Assembly: GCA_003344405.1 (NCBI GenBank)
Contig: NOWV01000120.1
Location: 167,708 to 231,707, forward strand
Source of the DNA: Trichoplax sp. H2
Taxonomy: Eukaryota > Placozoa > Uniplacotomia > Trichoplacea
Reading direction: 5' to 3'
Length of the DNA stretch: 64,000 nucleotides
Shown here piece by piece: positions 13,326-27,000 of the stretch. Each line of letters starts with the position of its first letter. Position 1 is the first letter of the stretch. The notes under the pieces are model-generated. The model saw only the letters and a program-made list of their open reading frames with translations. It made no database searches and was not told where the DNA came from. The translations under genes and the position numbers were made by a program.

Positions 13326-14294
13326 TGTATCGTACTCGTTCTGACTTAACAATATTATTCTTATGCATAAGCAGTATGTACTATGCACGAGTAAGCAACT
13401 TACCATTCTATCTAATGATCATTTTATAGATAATTTAATTCTATCTTTACCAATCGTTCGGTAAGCATCACACGTAGTATTTGCATCCCAAATTATTAAA
13501 GTTTTAAACTGCATGCGTCTACCACAGTGTATGTCGATCATTACATCAGCTCGTTTTAGATAAGAACTGTGTCGTTTGACATATTATTTGGCGACTGCTA
13601 TAAAGTACCTTCTTTTTCCCCCCCCCCCCATTTTTATCATATGCCCTACATTTTCAATTTTTATTGTAAATATCCGTTAGTTGGTAAAAGTTTAACTGTG
13701 TAAGTTTCTCATTATAATTATTGCTTTAACGTTTATAAATAAAAATGAAATTAATAATTGTCAATGCTATTCTTATTACTATATTACGCTTGCTGAATCT
13801 TATCCATGTCCTTGTTTTCAAGTATGATACGTACTTACTTAATATAAATAGTGCAGCCCATTACTGTTTTTAGGTAAAATAAATATATGCCAATCCTATA
13901 AATGTGTGTGGATCTGCTTCGTAAAAATTTCGAGTAGAATTCGACTATTTTCTACATGATCGGGTATGCTACGATATTTTATCCACGCATTACTCCGGGA
14001 TGAAAAGCCATCATTTATACAAGTAAATGAAGTTTTGTATTCACAATCTCAAAAACTTAGAATGTTTCGCACAATAGTACGAAATCATAATTTGCAGACA
14101 CATATCATCAACTTTGTAGTAATAGGCGATTTATTAGAACAGCAAGTATGGTAGACACTTATTTTGCTCTACTCAATATGAAATTACCATAATTGCAAGC
14201 GTACACAAAGGCGATCAAAATTAAACCATTTTCATATTTGAAGATTCGAATCAGTAAGTTATCAGCATTTAAATACAATATTGCCATCTAAGCG
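13326..14294. other. Tail-to-tail intergenic region with poly-C tract
   Basis: Lies between the stop codons of the convergent NUSAP1-like and ALDH6A1 genes and so should hold both 3' UTRs. A run of 12 C residues occurs at 13618-13629 after a T-rich stretch, and an AATAAA lies at 13738-13743 on the plus strand. I see no further coding sequence; a 62-codon open frame at 13966-14154 has no recognisable content. Confidence 0.5.
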
Positions 14295-17200
14295 TTACTT
14301 CATTGTTGGCATAGCCGTAGGGGCTACTTTATCGGTGGCATCTTCTTCCCTCCAAAGGCTGGTGATAGTTTTCGTTTGGGTGTAGAATGCAATACCCTAA
14401 TACGCATAAAATTATATTGCAGGCTCTTATTTAATAAATGTACATCAAATCAAAATCGAAGTTAAAATAAACATTACCGATTTGCCATAGAAGTTGGTGT
14501 CTCCTCTGAAAGAGCCTCTTGATCCAGTAAAAGCAAACATAGGCAAAGGAACCGGGATGGGAACGTTAATTCCGATCTATAATTACGAAATACAATGATT
14601 TGAAGGTTAAAAAGTATATATCTAGCTTTAAGGTGTTAAAACAGATAATCCAATAAAATTTTAGTCGGTAATACACTTTCTTTTGGTCTAAAATTGTTCA
14701 AATTAATACCTGGCCAACGTCGACTTCATTTTGAAATTTACGAGCAGCAGCTCCAGAGTTCGTAAAGACAGCAGTGCCGTTACCGTAGGGATTTTTATTG
14801 ATTAGAGAAATGGCCTTTGCAAAGTAAGTTAAGAAAAATGTTAACATAATCCATCAAGAGAATTGATTTCAATAACTTCTTACCTCATCGAGGGTGTCAA
14901 CATTTAATGTAACCAAAACAGGTCCAAATATTTCTTCCGTGTAACATTCCATATCCGGCTACATCATTTCAAATTACAGTTTTTAGAAATTATAAATGGC
15001 AAACAAGAAGTAATTAAATGATATGCCACGAAAAATATACCTTCACGTCTGTTAATATTGTGGGTCCAACGAAATTTCCGTTTTCGTATCCTTTCACAGA
15101 GATATCTCGACCATCCAAAATAAGCTTTTTCATAATTAAAATATTTCATAATTAAAATATTTCTATCATTTTTATCTATATCTAGTCATTATACGAAAAA
15201 GTAACAATAATCAAAACTAACTTATAGTAAACTAACCCCAGCACCTTCATTGACTCCACTTTGAACCAACTTGCAAACCCTATCTTTGGCTTCTGGAGTG
15301 ATCAATGGGCCTAAATCAGCTTCAGGTTCAGCTCCTACAAGTTTTATGATAATAAATATAAAATGATGGGATTAGATATTCAATGGAAGTGAAGTCATAT
15401 AATAATATAATCCTTCACGACTAGTGTCTATGTAATGTATCTTCGCACAACTTATTCCGTAATACCTTAATAGAATTACCTGCGCTAACTTTCAGTTTTT
15501 TCGCTCTCTCTACCAATTCAGGAATCCAGTTTTTAGTTTCACCAACAAAAACTGCAGTTGATAAAGCCATACATCTCTGTCCAGCGGCTCCAAAAGCAGC
15601 ACCGCATAACTGAATTGAATAACTTAAATTAAAGAGAATGCTATAATACACCGAGTTTTACTAGCAAAGTACTAACGGCGTTAAGCGTTGCTTCTTTGTT
15701 CGCATCTGGCAAGATAACGCCATGGTTCTTAGCTCCCATGTTACTTTGTACTCGCTTTCCATTAGCTGAACCTCGTTCGTAAATGTACTCGCCCTAGTCA
15801 TCATCATAGGTATTACGTAAGTACTACATTGAAGAAAATGTTAAAAAACCATGTTTTGAATGTGAACTAACAGCTTGATCAGAGCCCACAAAAGATACTG
15901 CTTTAATAACAGGGTTGTCAAGAATAAAGTTTACTGCTCTCTTGGCTCCATGAATTACGTTAACAGCACCATCTGGTATTCCAGCGTCTTGAGCCAATTT
16001 CATCATTAACATTACAGCACCAGGGTCACGTTCAGATGGCTTAATCACGGATGTGTTACCACAAACTAACGCCATTGGAAACATCTAATAATAATTTATT
16101 ACACAGTAATTATTTTTAGAACTGTTACAGGTGCAAAAGCAAGTCGTTTTATGTGTTTGCAACACGGAGCTTACCCACAACGGAATCATAGCAGGAAAAT
16201 TAAACCTATAAGACATTAAGAACGGTTTGACAAAAAAGTTAATATTAACCTAAAGGCAGTCATCATTAAGTAACAATCCACGGTCGCATGATGGCTTATG
16301 TAAATTAACTTGTATTCAAATTCTACGTTAATTACGGAGTTATTCCTGCAGTCACGCCTAGTGGTATTCTGTAGGTATAGGTATCCATATCTTTCGCAAC
16401 AGAAGGAAGGCTTTCACCTAACTGTAATGAGGTAATCGAACAGGCATGTTCTACGACCTCTATAAGAGATTGGTTGAAATCATGAGTTAAAAATAATAGC
16501 ATGAATAATATCCATTCGATCGTTATAAAATAGTACTTTTATCAAGTATTGCAATGTAAGAAACGCTATTAGATTTACAACAAGAATGAATCATATTGTA
16601 CTCTCAAATTTATACTACTCGCAGTTCAATCAATATCCTTACGCAGGCCGCGAAAAACATCCCCTTCTGCATCTAATAAAGTTTTGCCTTGCTCCTTCGT
16701 GATGATTTTAGCAATTTCAGGCTAGTAACAACCAATCATCAAGAGTTATTTAAGAATTAGATAACAATCTTACTAACCGCCAATAAAGTATCAATTCATT
16801 ACCGAATTTGTACGAATTAAATCTTGTAATTTGAACATAACTTGCTGACGTGTTAAAATTGATGTTTCCTTCCAAGACTGAAATGCTCTGTCGGCAGCAG
16901 CAACAGCGCTGTTCATTTCGCTATCTGTTGCACATGGCACCCTTGAGACCACTTCATTAGTAGCCTATGAAGTAATAATATAATGTATAACAGATATCAT
17001 AAAATAGCTGATAATTCAAGCATTTAAAACTTCGGTTCTGACAGAATAAATACCATATGTACATATATCACATATATATGGCAAATATACAGGAAGGTAT
17101 AATAGAAATAAAGCCTGAAATTCGAGTATTAACTTTAAGAATAGACCTACAGGATCGTGAATGTCAATCCATTCGTTTGTTTGTGATTCAATGAATTTGC

Positions 17201-17399
17201 CATCAATAAAGAGTGGAGTTGTGGTCTGAAATATACAGAAAATAATATCAATCATGAATTGCATCATTACCATTAATTTAGCAGATTGATTAGTCGGTAC
17301 AGCTAGATAACGTTTATAACAGCCTGTCTACTGAATAGTTAAGTTTATACGAGAGCTTACCGCAGATGCGTAGTTACGATAGAAGTGCAACCTGGACGC
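14295..17399 (-). CDS. ALDH6A1: Methylmalonate-semialdehyde dehydrogenase, CoA-acylating (mitochondrial)
   Basis: Catalyses CoA- and NAD-dependent oxidative decarboxylation of methylmalonate and malonate semialdehydes in mitochondrial valine and pyrimidine breakdown. About 15 short exons on the minus strand give an almost unbroken match to animal ALDH6A1: [20 protein letters not shown] (17.2 kb), [20 protein letters not shown] (16.7 kb), [20 protein letters not shown] (16.4 kb), [10 protein letters not shown] (16.2 kb), NAD-site region [20 protein letters not shown] and SFVGS (16.1-15.9 kb), [19 protein letters not shown] (15.7 kb), catalytic-cysteine block [19 protein letters not shown] (15.6 kb), [12 protein letters not shown] (15.3 kb), [14 protein letters not shown] (14.9 kb), [20 protein letters not shown] (14.8 kb) and [15 protein letters not shown] (14.5 kb). 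The last exon, 14396-14295, ends [10 protein letters not shown] and TAA. Exon 17399-17361 encodes a presequence-like stretch ([13 protein letters not shown]) that joins in phase to TTTPLF. The exon with the initiating Met lies upstream and was not identified. Confidence 0.97.
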
Positions 17400-20390
17400 C
17401 TAATCATAAAACGAGATCGATTATAGTTAATTAAATATGCGTGCATGCGATAAGTACAGGTTAAGACTTGTTTGTACGAAGTAGTACGATTCGTATAATA
17501 CTATAGCGAAAACTGTCCTTTATACTTTGTCTTCGTTAATGGATTTACAATGCACTTAGCTGTACTTTTACTATCATAGCTGCAATGATTACAAAGCTTT
17601 TTAAAGATTGGCTCATTTGGAGCAGAAAATACAGTGAGGGTTAGCCCTTAGAGAAGTGTTATCGTAACTAAAATGATCGTATGAAGCGAAATCTGGCTAG
17701 GATGGATAAAAAATCGCCGGTAGCTCGCAATACAATACAAAGCAATAGTATTCGTAGGATTTTGCCTTATCGATCTATTCCTGTAGATAGCTGCCATTAT
17801 ATCACCCACCAACGGGTGATACGTATCATTAGTAGAAATTTACTAGATATTCTCCGATCATTGCAATTGCTATAATTAACGCGTATTTAATTCAATGAAC
17901 TATAACTTTAATTACGATCAATAACTATATTACAGATTGTATATAAGTGTGTTATATAATAGCTACAGTTTATTTTGTGTAAACTACCTGCTGTGAAACG
18001 TATTCGATCGAAGTTCAAGGTACATAATTCACGCTATTACGTGTGCAATATGCAGTAAGTCGCTGTGAGTTCGCAAACATGTTTATGTATTCAACGTCAT
18101 TCTGATGTACATCCGGCTTAGATGTTCCTATAGCTCGTGAAGTATATCTGTATATCCAACACTCCTGTATTAGGATAATCCATATTGCTAAGTTACTTTC
18201 CACTGTATCAAGGCGCAAAAGATACAGGTTACAGCTATTCTAATTATTTAACAGTTATAGCATAAATCTCTGTCAGCTGGAACATCATCAAAACTGGAAA
18301 TACTCGTCGGATTAAAATAATTCGTATCAATTGTTTTCCGTCACAACTTGCAGGGTATAGACAGTAGAGTACCGTCTAAATTTGATGCGTTGATACTGGT
18401 GAAATGTAGCAGAACCTGTTTTACAGCACATGTACTACTGGCAGCTTTGATGCAACTTGTAGTACAATACTGCATACTAAAAGTCAGCGTAATAAAAATA
18501 TCATCTGAATGTCATAATGGTACACGTAATAAGCCTTTTTCAATTAGCTTGTCATTGTAGGATGAAAAGTATAGGATGCTACCAGGATATTTCTTTTAGT
18601 AATTCCTCATGGTGCAGTATCACAGCTTACGGCAGAAGATTTTTAATTAAAGGAGATTTATGATTCAATTTCATATTTGCTATTGCTTTGCTCCATACGC
18701 GAGATGAAAAGCGAAGTTAGGTGGTACTGTAATTACTCTAATGTTGTCTGATTAAAATCGCATTCTTCTAGTACACATCATCATGTGGCTAATTAAAAGT
18801 CCCTCAATGATATAATTCCTTAGTTTTTATTAGTATCGATACTACTTTCATGTCCTATATCCTACAAGCGAGTTGGAATAACAGCGTAATTCTGGAGGTG
18901 GGTTTCATGATTCTATCAATGTCTCTTTTATCAACTGTATAGGCTTTAGCAGTGATACAAGCCCATATTCCAATGATTACCATTTATCGTCAACAACTGT
19001 CCAAAGTAGACATGGCTACGTGAATTAGTATCGTTTTGCAGAATATGATAATTAATAAGAGTAACGATAGTAAATTAAATTAATGTACTCGTATTCACTG
19101 ACAGATCTACGGACAGTGTTGTACGGGATTGGCACTTTGTCAGTAAACATCTGCATACAGTAAGATGATAATTAAGAAACGGACAACCATCACAAATGCT
19201 GGACGATATTGGATGATCAAAAGTAAAACTTGAAAGCAGAAAGAGAGAGATCTACTTTTATGTCTAGAGCAGTAATTACTGATCACTTTTAATGAATTCA
19301 TTACCATCGCTGTTCGATTTACTCAATTACTCTAAATGTACTGTATCGTAAGCTGGAAACACATGTTGCGTTAGCCACGTTCCAATGAGAATTTTTTGAA
19401 GGGATTTAGTAAACTAGAAAGTATTGTGATAAAGGAATGGAAAGACTTTGAGAACCATAACTAACACCTTATTAACGAGGCTGGTAAAGCAATCATTCTA
19501 TACAAGTAACACAAGGATCAATAATCAACCAAAGGACTGGCCGATCCAAGACATATTTCACCAACTGTATTGACAATATTTTATCCTATCAAGCCCAATC
19601 ACAAACTGATAAGAAAGTAGTGATATGAATTGTTGCGAAAGCGTGCACGCTGTTTTCTGAGTCTATAGCAATAGTTTTAGTCTTCCTTTTGTTGTGGTAG
19701 ATGAAAATGATCTTTTGGAAGTGTCGTAGCTCCTCAGGAATAACTATCCAATACCCTCTGGTCGAATAATTAATTGATCGATCAATACTACTCCGTCACG
19801 TTCACAATTTGGTGTCATTTAGGAGCACCTTGATCAATCAATCTCTACCCAAGTCTACGCAAGTGTACCCATTTCTACGACGATTTTCTTCTTTACTAGA
19901 CCTACTTTATTCACTAAATGGTCATGTTGATGACGTCGATGTATTCCATGTTACTATTCAAACGCCATGGGTAATATCTTATTGCTGTAGGACAGTCCAC
20001 TGTTGATTGCAATTCTGCTACTGTATTTTACTGAATTTGTACCTTAGTGATCAAGACGCAGTTACGCCAATTCTATTGTACAGCAAGTCAAAATTATGAT
20101 GTACAACAATTTTCAAATGGAGCATATAGGATGAAATAGAGCTCAACTAAATGTTTACATTCAAGACTGAAGTAAAATCCATTTCCTAGTAGAAATACCT
20201 GCTTTGCAATTTGCGAAATTCTTGACCTAGCAGAGAGCATTTTTTTTCCTTCTTTGATTGCAAGTGCGAGCTGGAAGTCTGTGGCCAGATAATTAGCTTG
20301 ACTGGGCTTGTGTGGGTCGATGCGAGTGCAAGATCGAGGTTTTGTTGTACGTGTTTCGATGGCACTGAAGCACTCAAGACGAAAGACTAC
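17400..20390. other. Gene-poor interval upstream of ALDH6A1
   Basis: Should contain the missing first exon and promoter of ALDH6A1. Only short open frames without family motifs or splice-consistent neighbours were found (for example 17681-17875, 18348-18560 and 19809-20006). No transposase-like or reverse-transcriptase-like motif was recognised. Confidence 0.4.
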
Positions 20391-20830
20391 CTTACAGATT
20401 ACAGTACGGTACGGTACAGTACAGTACTGTACCGTACTGTTCAGACAAAGTGTATACTGAAAGATACAGTACTATGTACGGAGGCCAATGCTGGGCGTTG
20501 TACAGTATAGTACTGTACACTGTACAGTACTAAAATAAAACAATAGGACTGTAGAAAATTTGACGATGTACTGTAGCAAAATTGGCGATTCTTTTAGATA
20601 TTTTGCAGCGGATGTTCAATAAAATAGAAATATAGCTGCGAATTTGAAATTTTTGACTCAAATGCTGCTGATTTATAAACAATTGAATAGAGTTCATCCA
20701 TTTTTGGCACTTTTATTTCATTTTGAAAAATCGGAATAGAATTTCCAAACGTTGTACTGTACAGTACAGTGCTTTCTGTGACGTACTGTACACTGTACTG
20801 TACAGTACAGCACAGTACTGTACACTTGGT
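20391..20830. repeat. Two clusters of GTACTGTAC palindromic repeats
   Basis: Dense runs of GTACGGTACAGTACAGTAC type at 20400-20530 and again at 20752-20828. The units are self-complementary, so they form overlapping inverted repeats. They lie just upstream of the duplicated segment that begins at 20901. Confidence 0.8.
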
Positions 20831-21742
20831 TCTTTACCCTGTCCGCCCGTCTTGAGTATCCGTATAGACTGTACAGACTGTCGTGACGACAGATGACACA
20901 AGCCTGCCTTGCTAAAGATTGACGGGTCACAAAGTGTGACCCCTCCACCCCCCACAGGACCCTGAGCTAAGAGTGCCGGTTTTCAGCCTTGTTAATCATC
21001 ACTTGTTAGATGCAGCAGAGGATTAAGGGATTCTACTAATATCATTCATAATTCAACAACAGCAACTGTGCAATGGCGTTCCTACAACATATAACAAAAT
21101 GCAAAAACTGGCGTTCACTGATAGGTATAACTATTATCATTTAAAACGTGCCAATAAAAATTGTTGTACCGTAGTAATCAGTACAACACTTGCTGTATTA
21201 GCGGGGAGTGTGTTAGTTTTGCATAACGTTATTATTTTATTTATTTATTTGTATACTCTCAGTTGATTTCCTTCAAGATTTGACAATACATGACATTCTT
21301 AACTGTTGACGATAAAGCTACAGTACCATATAATTTGAAAATTCTTGACAGGCTTAGTGGTAGCTATTGACCGTCGGTAAATCGCCATAATTCCTACTTT
21401 TTATCAATCTAATTATTATGAGTAAGTTCCATCTTCGTAAACGATACGATACTGTACTGTACTGTATGCAATTGTGCAATGGACATATTCAATCAAAAGA
21501 GAGGAATAGACTGTACTTGTTCACACTCTCATGCCCCATATCTATCTAGATTAAGTCTACTAGCAGTAAATACCCCCGTTACAATAATGAATCTGGCTCA
21601 TTCTAATGCGATTGCATCCTCTATTTCTGAACGATGACTATCATGTACTTTATCAAAGTTTGCAGTTCGCATCTTGTCTTTAAATTAGGTTTGTATACCC
21701 ATAAAATATAGTATTTCTTATAATTATTTACAGTATAGGCGC

Positions 21743-21782
21743 ATGGTCTACTAGATACGCCATACTGTATCTAGTAGTCCAT
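21743..21782. repeat. 16-bp-stem inverted repeat upstream of ECH1 (copy 1)
   Basis: ATGGTCTACTAGATAC at 21743-21758 pairs with 21767-21782 with one mismatch across an 8-bp spacer. The counterpart in copy 2, at about 24909-24948, has one further mismatch. It lies about 1.6 kb upstream of the ECH1 start. Confidence 0.75.
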
Positions 21783-23362
21783 GAAATGCGTATATAAGGC
21801 AACTGATTGTTTTGGCCTTTAAGAAGGTGTCAACTATCGGCTTGAATATCGAACTATCCGTCAAATCGTTGGTCTTTCAAATATTAAGTTATCCAGGTAT
21901 CGCCAACTATCATAGCAAGGACTTACATGTCACAAAAGTCATCTTCGTGACATCTCTATACCAGTAATATTGATGATCTCCTTAACTGTAGCTTTCGTGG
22001 TTAACGGTTGATGTGATAGCAATCCTTAATGTAGGATTAGATAAACTAAAATAGTAGTTACCAACTGGTTTAACTTGATTGTATCTATCACCTCGAAGAA
22101 TGTTAAGGTTGAAAGTACAATTTTGAAGCTCAGATGAAATATTTTAGCATACTCGATCTTTGATTATATCTACGTAGCAATAGCAACGGATTGGTATTGC
22201 AAGTGGCAATGGTGTAGATTAAAAAACGCACTCTCAAACGTTGTTGTAAATTAGGGATATTTCTAGCTCATAACATCATACTACTGTACTTGCAAGATAT
22301 CATATTATTGTTTGCAGCCTTGCTTGCAAGCCTTAGCAGGGATTTCTAAGAGAAATTCGCTGGCTGTGCAGCGAATTCAGAGAGCTCAACAGAGTCTAAA
22401 ATGGACACTCCACATTTGATCATTCAACTACGGCAGCCCAGAATATCCAAAATGTCACAGCTCACGCATGTACAGTGTACAGTATACTCATTGTACTGTA
22501 CAATGTACTGTGCGTACGTTGGATACGGTACGGATTACGAAACTGTACCGCTGTACTGTTAGACCTGAGAAAGGTTCGGTTCAATACCTTTATACTGTAT
22601 GATCTATATGTAGGTACTGTACTCTACTCTACTTCTTTCAGAGGTGCAATTTGTCCCGTGTAGGCGCGGCGCAGCAGTAGCCTAGCAACAGCGTAATTTG
22701 TACTCCGTAAAATATCCAATATTGCGATACTGTAACTACTGTATCTAAGTAACTATCTCGCTCTTCGAGCTAAAGGCAGGCCTAGTCGCCTTTGCAAAGT
22801 ACGGCTAGGCGTTGTAGGCTATGGCTTTATTTCGTTGTGCGATGGTGCACCGTACGTTTGATACTAACTTGCATCAAGGCTTAGCTAGCTAGGTAGACTA
22901 TACTAAGGAAATTGCACAACTGTTGACACATTACATTCTTCTCAATATTTTATTCAACGTAGTCCAGTCTAATTTTCAATTAATTAAATAACTTGAAATC
23001 CATTTCATTGAAACTGACCTAGTATTCTACATTCAAAATTTTTTAAAATAGCGTGTGAGTAATTCAAAATAGAAATGTAATAAACGTAGTAAGGATTACT
23101 ATAGTGATGCCGTATGATGAAGTATTCACGCGCTTTCTATCTACATTAACGTAAAAAGCGTACTTAGCCTAACGCATATAGTACGAACTAGATAGATCTC
23201 AGACGATTCCGTACTACAACACGTTCTTGAAAATGTACAACCACTGATTAGGAGTGATTACATGATACAAACACTAACCTGTAGTCACTACTCATTGTAG
23301 AACTGGTGACTTCTATTCGAGAGAGGCTTAACTTTCATTAATCCTATTTAGGCCACGGCAGA

Positions 23363-23947
23363 ATGATGTCTTCGTATCAATTTAACACCTTGCAAGTGGA
23401 ACAAACAGGCGATAATGTATATCATGTGCAACTTAATAGACCAGACAAGCGTAATTCTATAGATGACGATATGTGGAAGTAAGTAGTTGAACATTCAATA
23501 CACAAGAATAATCTGCAACTTGATATTATACAGACTTAATTGAAAGCTCTGAATCATATTGGTCACGTTGAATGAAAACTAACCAATTTTTTTGGCTATC
23601 GTGATGCTATATCACTCACTGTATGACATTGCTAGAGAAATCCCACAGTGCTTTGATAGTCTGGGTACTGATTCGTCATGCCGTGTTATTATTTTATCTG
23701 GAGCTGGTAAGATGTTCTGTTCAGGTGAGAAACGTGCCTAACAATCCTATGCGTATACTAGTCTAGTCATCGCGAAAAGTTATGGTACTCTAGCTAAAGT
23801 ATTTTTTGCACTTTATTTAACGCTATAGGTATCGATCTCTCTGTTTTGGCAATGCTACAAGATCCCAATCAGGAGGTTGCTAGGAGAGCCATTGCAATGC
23901 GTATTGGTGTGAAAAAATTTCAGGATGCCTTTACCTCAATTGAAAAG
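23363..23947 (+). CDS. ECH1: Partial ECH1 duplicate, exons 1-3 only
   Basis: Exons 23363-23478, 23636-23724 and 23829-23947 repeat the first three exons of the complete ECH1 gene at 26417. All three are open, with the same splice sites. At least four predicted amino acids differ from the complete copy (Asp/Ala near the end of exon 1; Gln/His, Gly/Ala and Ala/Thr in exon 3). The sequence stops 113 bp after exon 3 at the gap, so the rest is absent rather than visibly mutated. The likeliest explanation is the same locus represented twice in the assembly. A genuine tandem duplicate is the alternative. Confidence 0.9.
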
Positions 23948-24060
23948 GTTCCTAAAAACATCTCATCAATTTTTGATACTGTATATTGTAATAGATCTAA
24001 GTAGTATTACTAGTTCCAACTCAATCTTACAGTAAGACTCGTCGAATTATTAAGTAGTTT

Positions 24061-24080
24061 NNNNNNNNNNNNNNNNNNNN
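24061..24080. other. Assembly gap (20 Ns)
   Basis: Twenty undetermined bases separate the end of duplicated copy 1 from the start of copy 2. A fixed short N run between two overlapping sequences is typical of a scaffold join. Confidence 0.99.
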
Positions 24081-27000
24081 AGCCTGCCTTGCTAAAGATT
24101 GACGGGTCACAAAGTGTGACCCCTCCACCCCCCACCGGACCCTGAGCTAAGACTGCCGGTTTTCAGCCTTTTTAATCATCACTTGTTAGAAACAGCAGAG
24201 GATTAAGGGATTCTACTAATATCATTCATAATTCAACAACAGCAACTGTGCAATGGCGTTCCTACAACATATAACAAAATGCAAAAACTGGCGTTCACTG
24301 ATAGGTATAACTATTATCATTTAAAACGTGCCAATAAAAATTGTTGTACCGTAGTAATCAGTACAACACTTGCTGTATTAGCGGGGAGTGTGTTAGTTTT
24401 GCATAACGTTATTATTTTATTTATTTGTATACTTTCAGTTGATTTCGTTCAAGATTTGACAATACATGACATTCTTAACTGTCGACGATAAAATTACAGT
24501 ACCATATAATTTTAAAATTCTCGACAGGCTTAGTGGTAGCTATTGACCGTCGACAAATCCGCATAATTCCTACTTTTCATCTATATTATGAGTAAGTTCC
24601 ATCTTCGTAAACGATACGATACTGTACGGTACTGCATGCAATTGTGCAATGGACATGTTCAATCAAAAGAGAGGAATAGATTGTGCTTGTTCACACTCTC
24701 ATGTCCCATATCTAGATTAAGTCTACTAGCAGTAAATACTCCCGTTACAATAATGAATCTGGCTCATTCTAATGCGATTGCATCCTCTATTTCTTAACGA
24801 TGCCTATCATGTACTTTATCTGAGTTTGCAGTTCGCATCTAGTCTTAAAATTAGGTTTGTATACCCATAAAATATAGTATTTCTTATAATTATTTACAGT
24901 ATAGACGCATGGTCTACTAGATACGCCATACTGCATCTAGTAGTCCATAAAATGCGTATATAAGGCAACTGATTGTTTTGGCCTTTAAGATGGTGTCAAC
25001 TATCGGCTTGAATATCGAACTATCTATCAGATCGTTGGTCTTTCAAATATTAAGTTATCCAGGTATCGCCAACTATCATCGCAAGAACTTATATGTGACA
25101 AAAGTCATCTTCGTGACATCTCTATACCAGTAATATTGACGATCTCCTGAACTGTAGGATTAGATAGACTAAAATAGTAGTTACCAACTGGTTTAACTTG
25201 ATTGTATCTATCACCTCGAAGAATGTTAAAGTTAAAAGTACAATTTTGAAGTTTAGATGAAATATTTTAGCATGCTAGATCTTGATTATATCTACGTAGC
25301 AATAGCAACGGATTGGTATTGTAAGTGGCAATGGTGTAGATTAGAAAACGCACTCTCAAACGTTGTTGTAAATTAGGGATATTTCTAGCTCATAACATCA
25401 TACTACCGTACTTGCAATATATCATATTATTGTTTGCAGCCTTGCTTGCAAGCCTTAGCAGGGATTTCTAAGAGAAATTTGCTGGCTGTGCAGCGAATTC
25501 AGAGAGCTCAACAGAGTCTAAAATGGACACTCCATATTTGATCATTCAACTACGTCGGCCCAGAATATCCAGAATGTCACAGCTCACAAATGTACAGTGT
25601 ACAGTACAGTACACTCATTTTACTGTACAATGTACTGTGCGTACGTTGGATACGGTACGGCTTACGAAACCGTACTGCTGTACTATACTTCTTTCAGAGG
25701 TGCAGTAAGTCCCGTATAGGCGTGGCGCAGCAGTGGGCCTAGCTGCGGCGTACTTTGTACTCCGTAAAACATCCAATATTGCGGATACTGTACTGTATCT
25801 AAGTAACTATCTTGCTGTTCGAGCTAAAGGCAAGCCTAGTCGCCTTTGCAAAGTACGGCTAGGCGTTGTAGGCTATGGCTTTATTTCGCTGTGCGATGGT
25901 GTACCGCACGTTTAATACTAGCTTGCATCAAGGCTTAGCTAGCTAGGTAGACTATACTAATAAAATTGCACAACTGTTGACACATTAGATTCTTCTCAAT
26001 ATTTTATTCAACGTGGTCCAGTCTAATTTTAAATTAATTAAATAACTTGAAATCCATTTTATTGAAACTGACCTAATATTCTATATTCAAAATTTTTTTA
26101 AATAGCGTGTGAGTAATTCAAAATAGAAATGTAATAAACGTAGTAAGGATTAGTATAGTGATACCGTATGATGAAGTATTCACTCGCTTTCTATCTACAT
26201 TAACGTAAAAAGCGTATTTAGCCTAACGCATATAGTACGAACTAGATAGATCTCAGACGATTCCGTACTACAACACGTTCTTGAAAATGCACAACCACTG
26301 ATTAGGAGTGATTACATAATACAAGCAGTAACCTGTAGTCACTACTCATTGTAGAACTGGCGACTTCTATTCGAGAGAGGCTTAACTTTCATTAATCCTA
26401 TTTAGGCCACGGCAGAATGATGTCTTCGTATCAATTTAACACCTTGCAAGTGGAACAAACAGGCGATAATGTATATCATGTGCAACTTAATAGACCAGAC
26501 AAGCGTAATTCTATAGATGCCGATATGTGGAAGTAAGTAGTTGAACATACAATACACAAGAATAATCTGCAAAGTGATATTATACAGACTTCATTGAAAG
26601 CTCTGAATCATATTGGTCACGTTGAATGAAAACTAACCAATTTTTTTGGCTATCGTGATGCTATATCACTCGCTGTATGACATTGCTAGAGAAATCCCAC
26701 AGTGCTTTGATAGTCTGGGTACTGATTCGTCATGCCGTGTTATTATTTTATCTGGAGCTGGTAAGATGTTCTGTTCAGGTGAGAAATGTACCTAACAATC
26801 CTATGCGTATGCTAGTATAGTCATCACGAAAAGTCATGGTAGTCTAGCTAAAGTATTTTTTGCACTTTATTTAACACTATAGGTATCGATCTCTCTGTTT
26901 TGGCAATGCTACATGATCCCAATCAAGAGGTTGCTAGGAGAGCCATTGCAATGCGTATTGCTGTAAAAAAATTTCAGGATACCTTTACCTCCATTGAAAA

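Larger units (their letters stand above)
20901..24060 (+). repeat. Duplicated segment, copy 1 (ends at the assembly gap)
   Basis: About 3.16 kb that is nearly identical to 24081-27114, in the same orientation. Differences are scattered single-base changes and small indels: a 4-bp TTTA slippage near 21240, about 45 bp present only here near 21990, and about 60 bp present only here near 22570. It ends exactly at the run of Ns. The copies share the upstream region and first three exons of ECH1, plus a 16-bp-stem hairpin at 21743-21782. Confidence 0.97.

Noticed and set aside
13966-14154. 62-codon plus-strand open frame between NUSAP1-like and ALDH6A1
   Set aside because: It lies in the shared 3' UTR region, with no motif and no flanking exon signals that fit.
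20713-20955. Two overlapping minus-strand open frames of 76-80 codons
   Set aside because: Most of their length is the translated GTAC repeat. The frames persist because the repeat lacks stops, not because they code.
24279-24797. Open frames of about 70 codons in copy 2 of the duplication (24279-24491 and 24588-24797)
   Set aside because: The same frames are broken in copy 1 by 4-bp indels, so the sequence is not under coding constraint.
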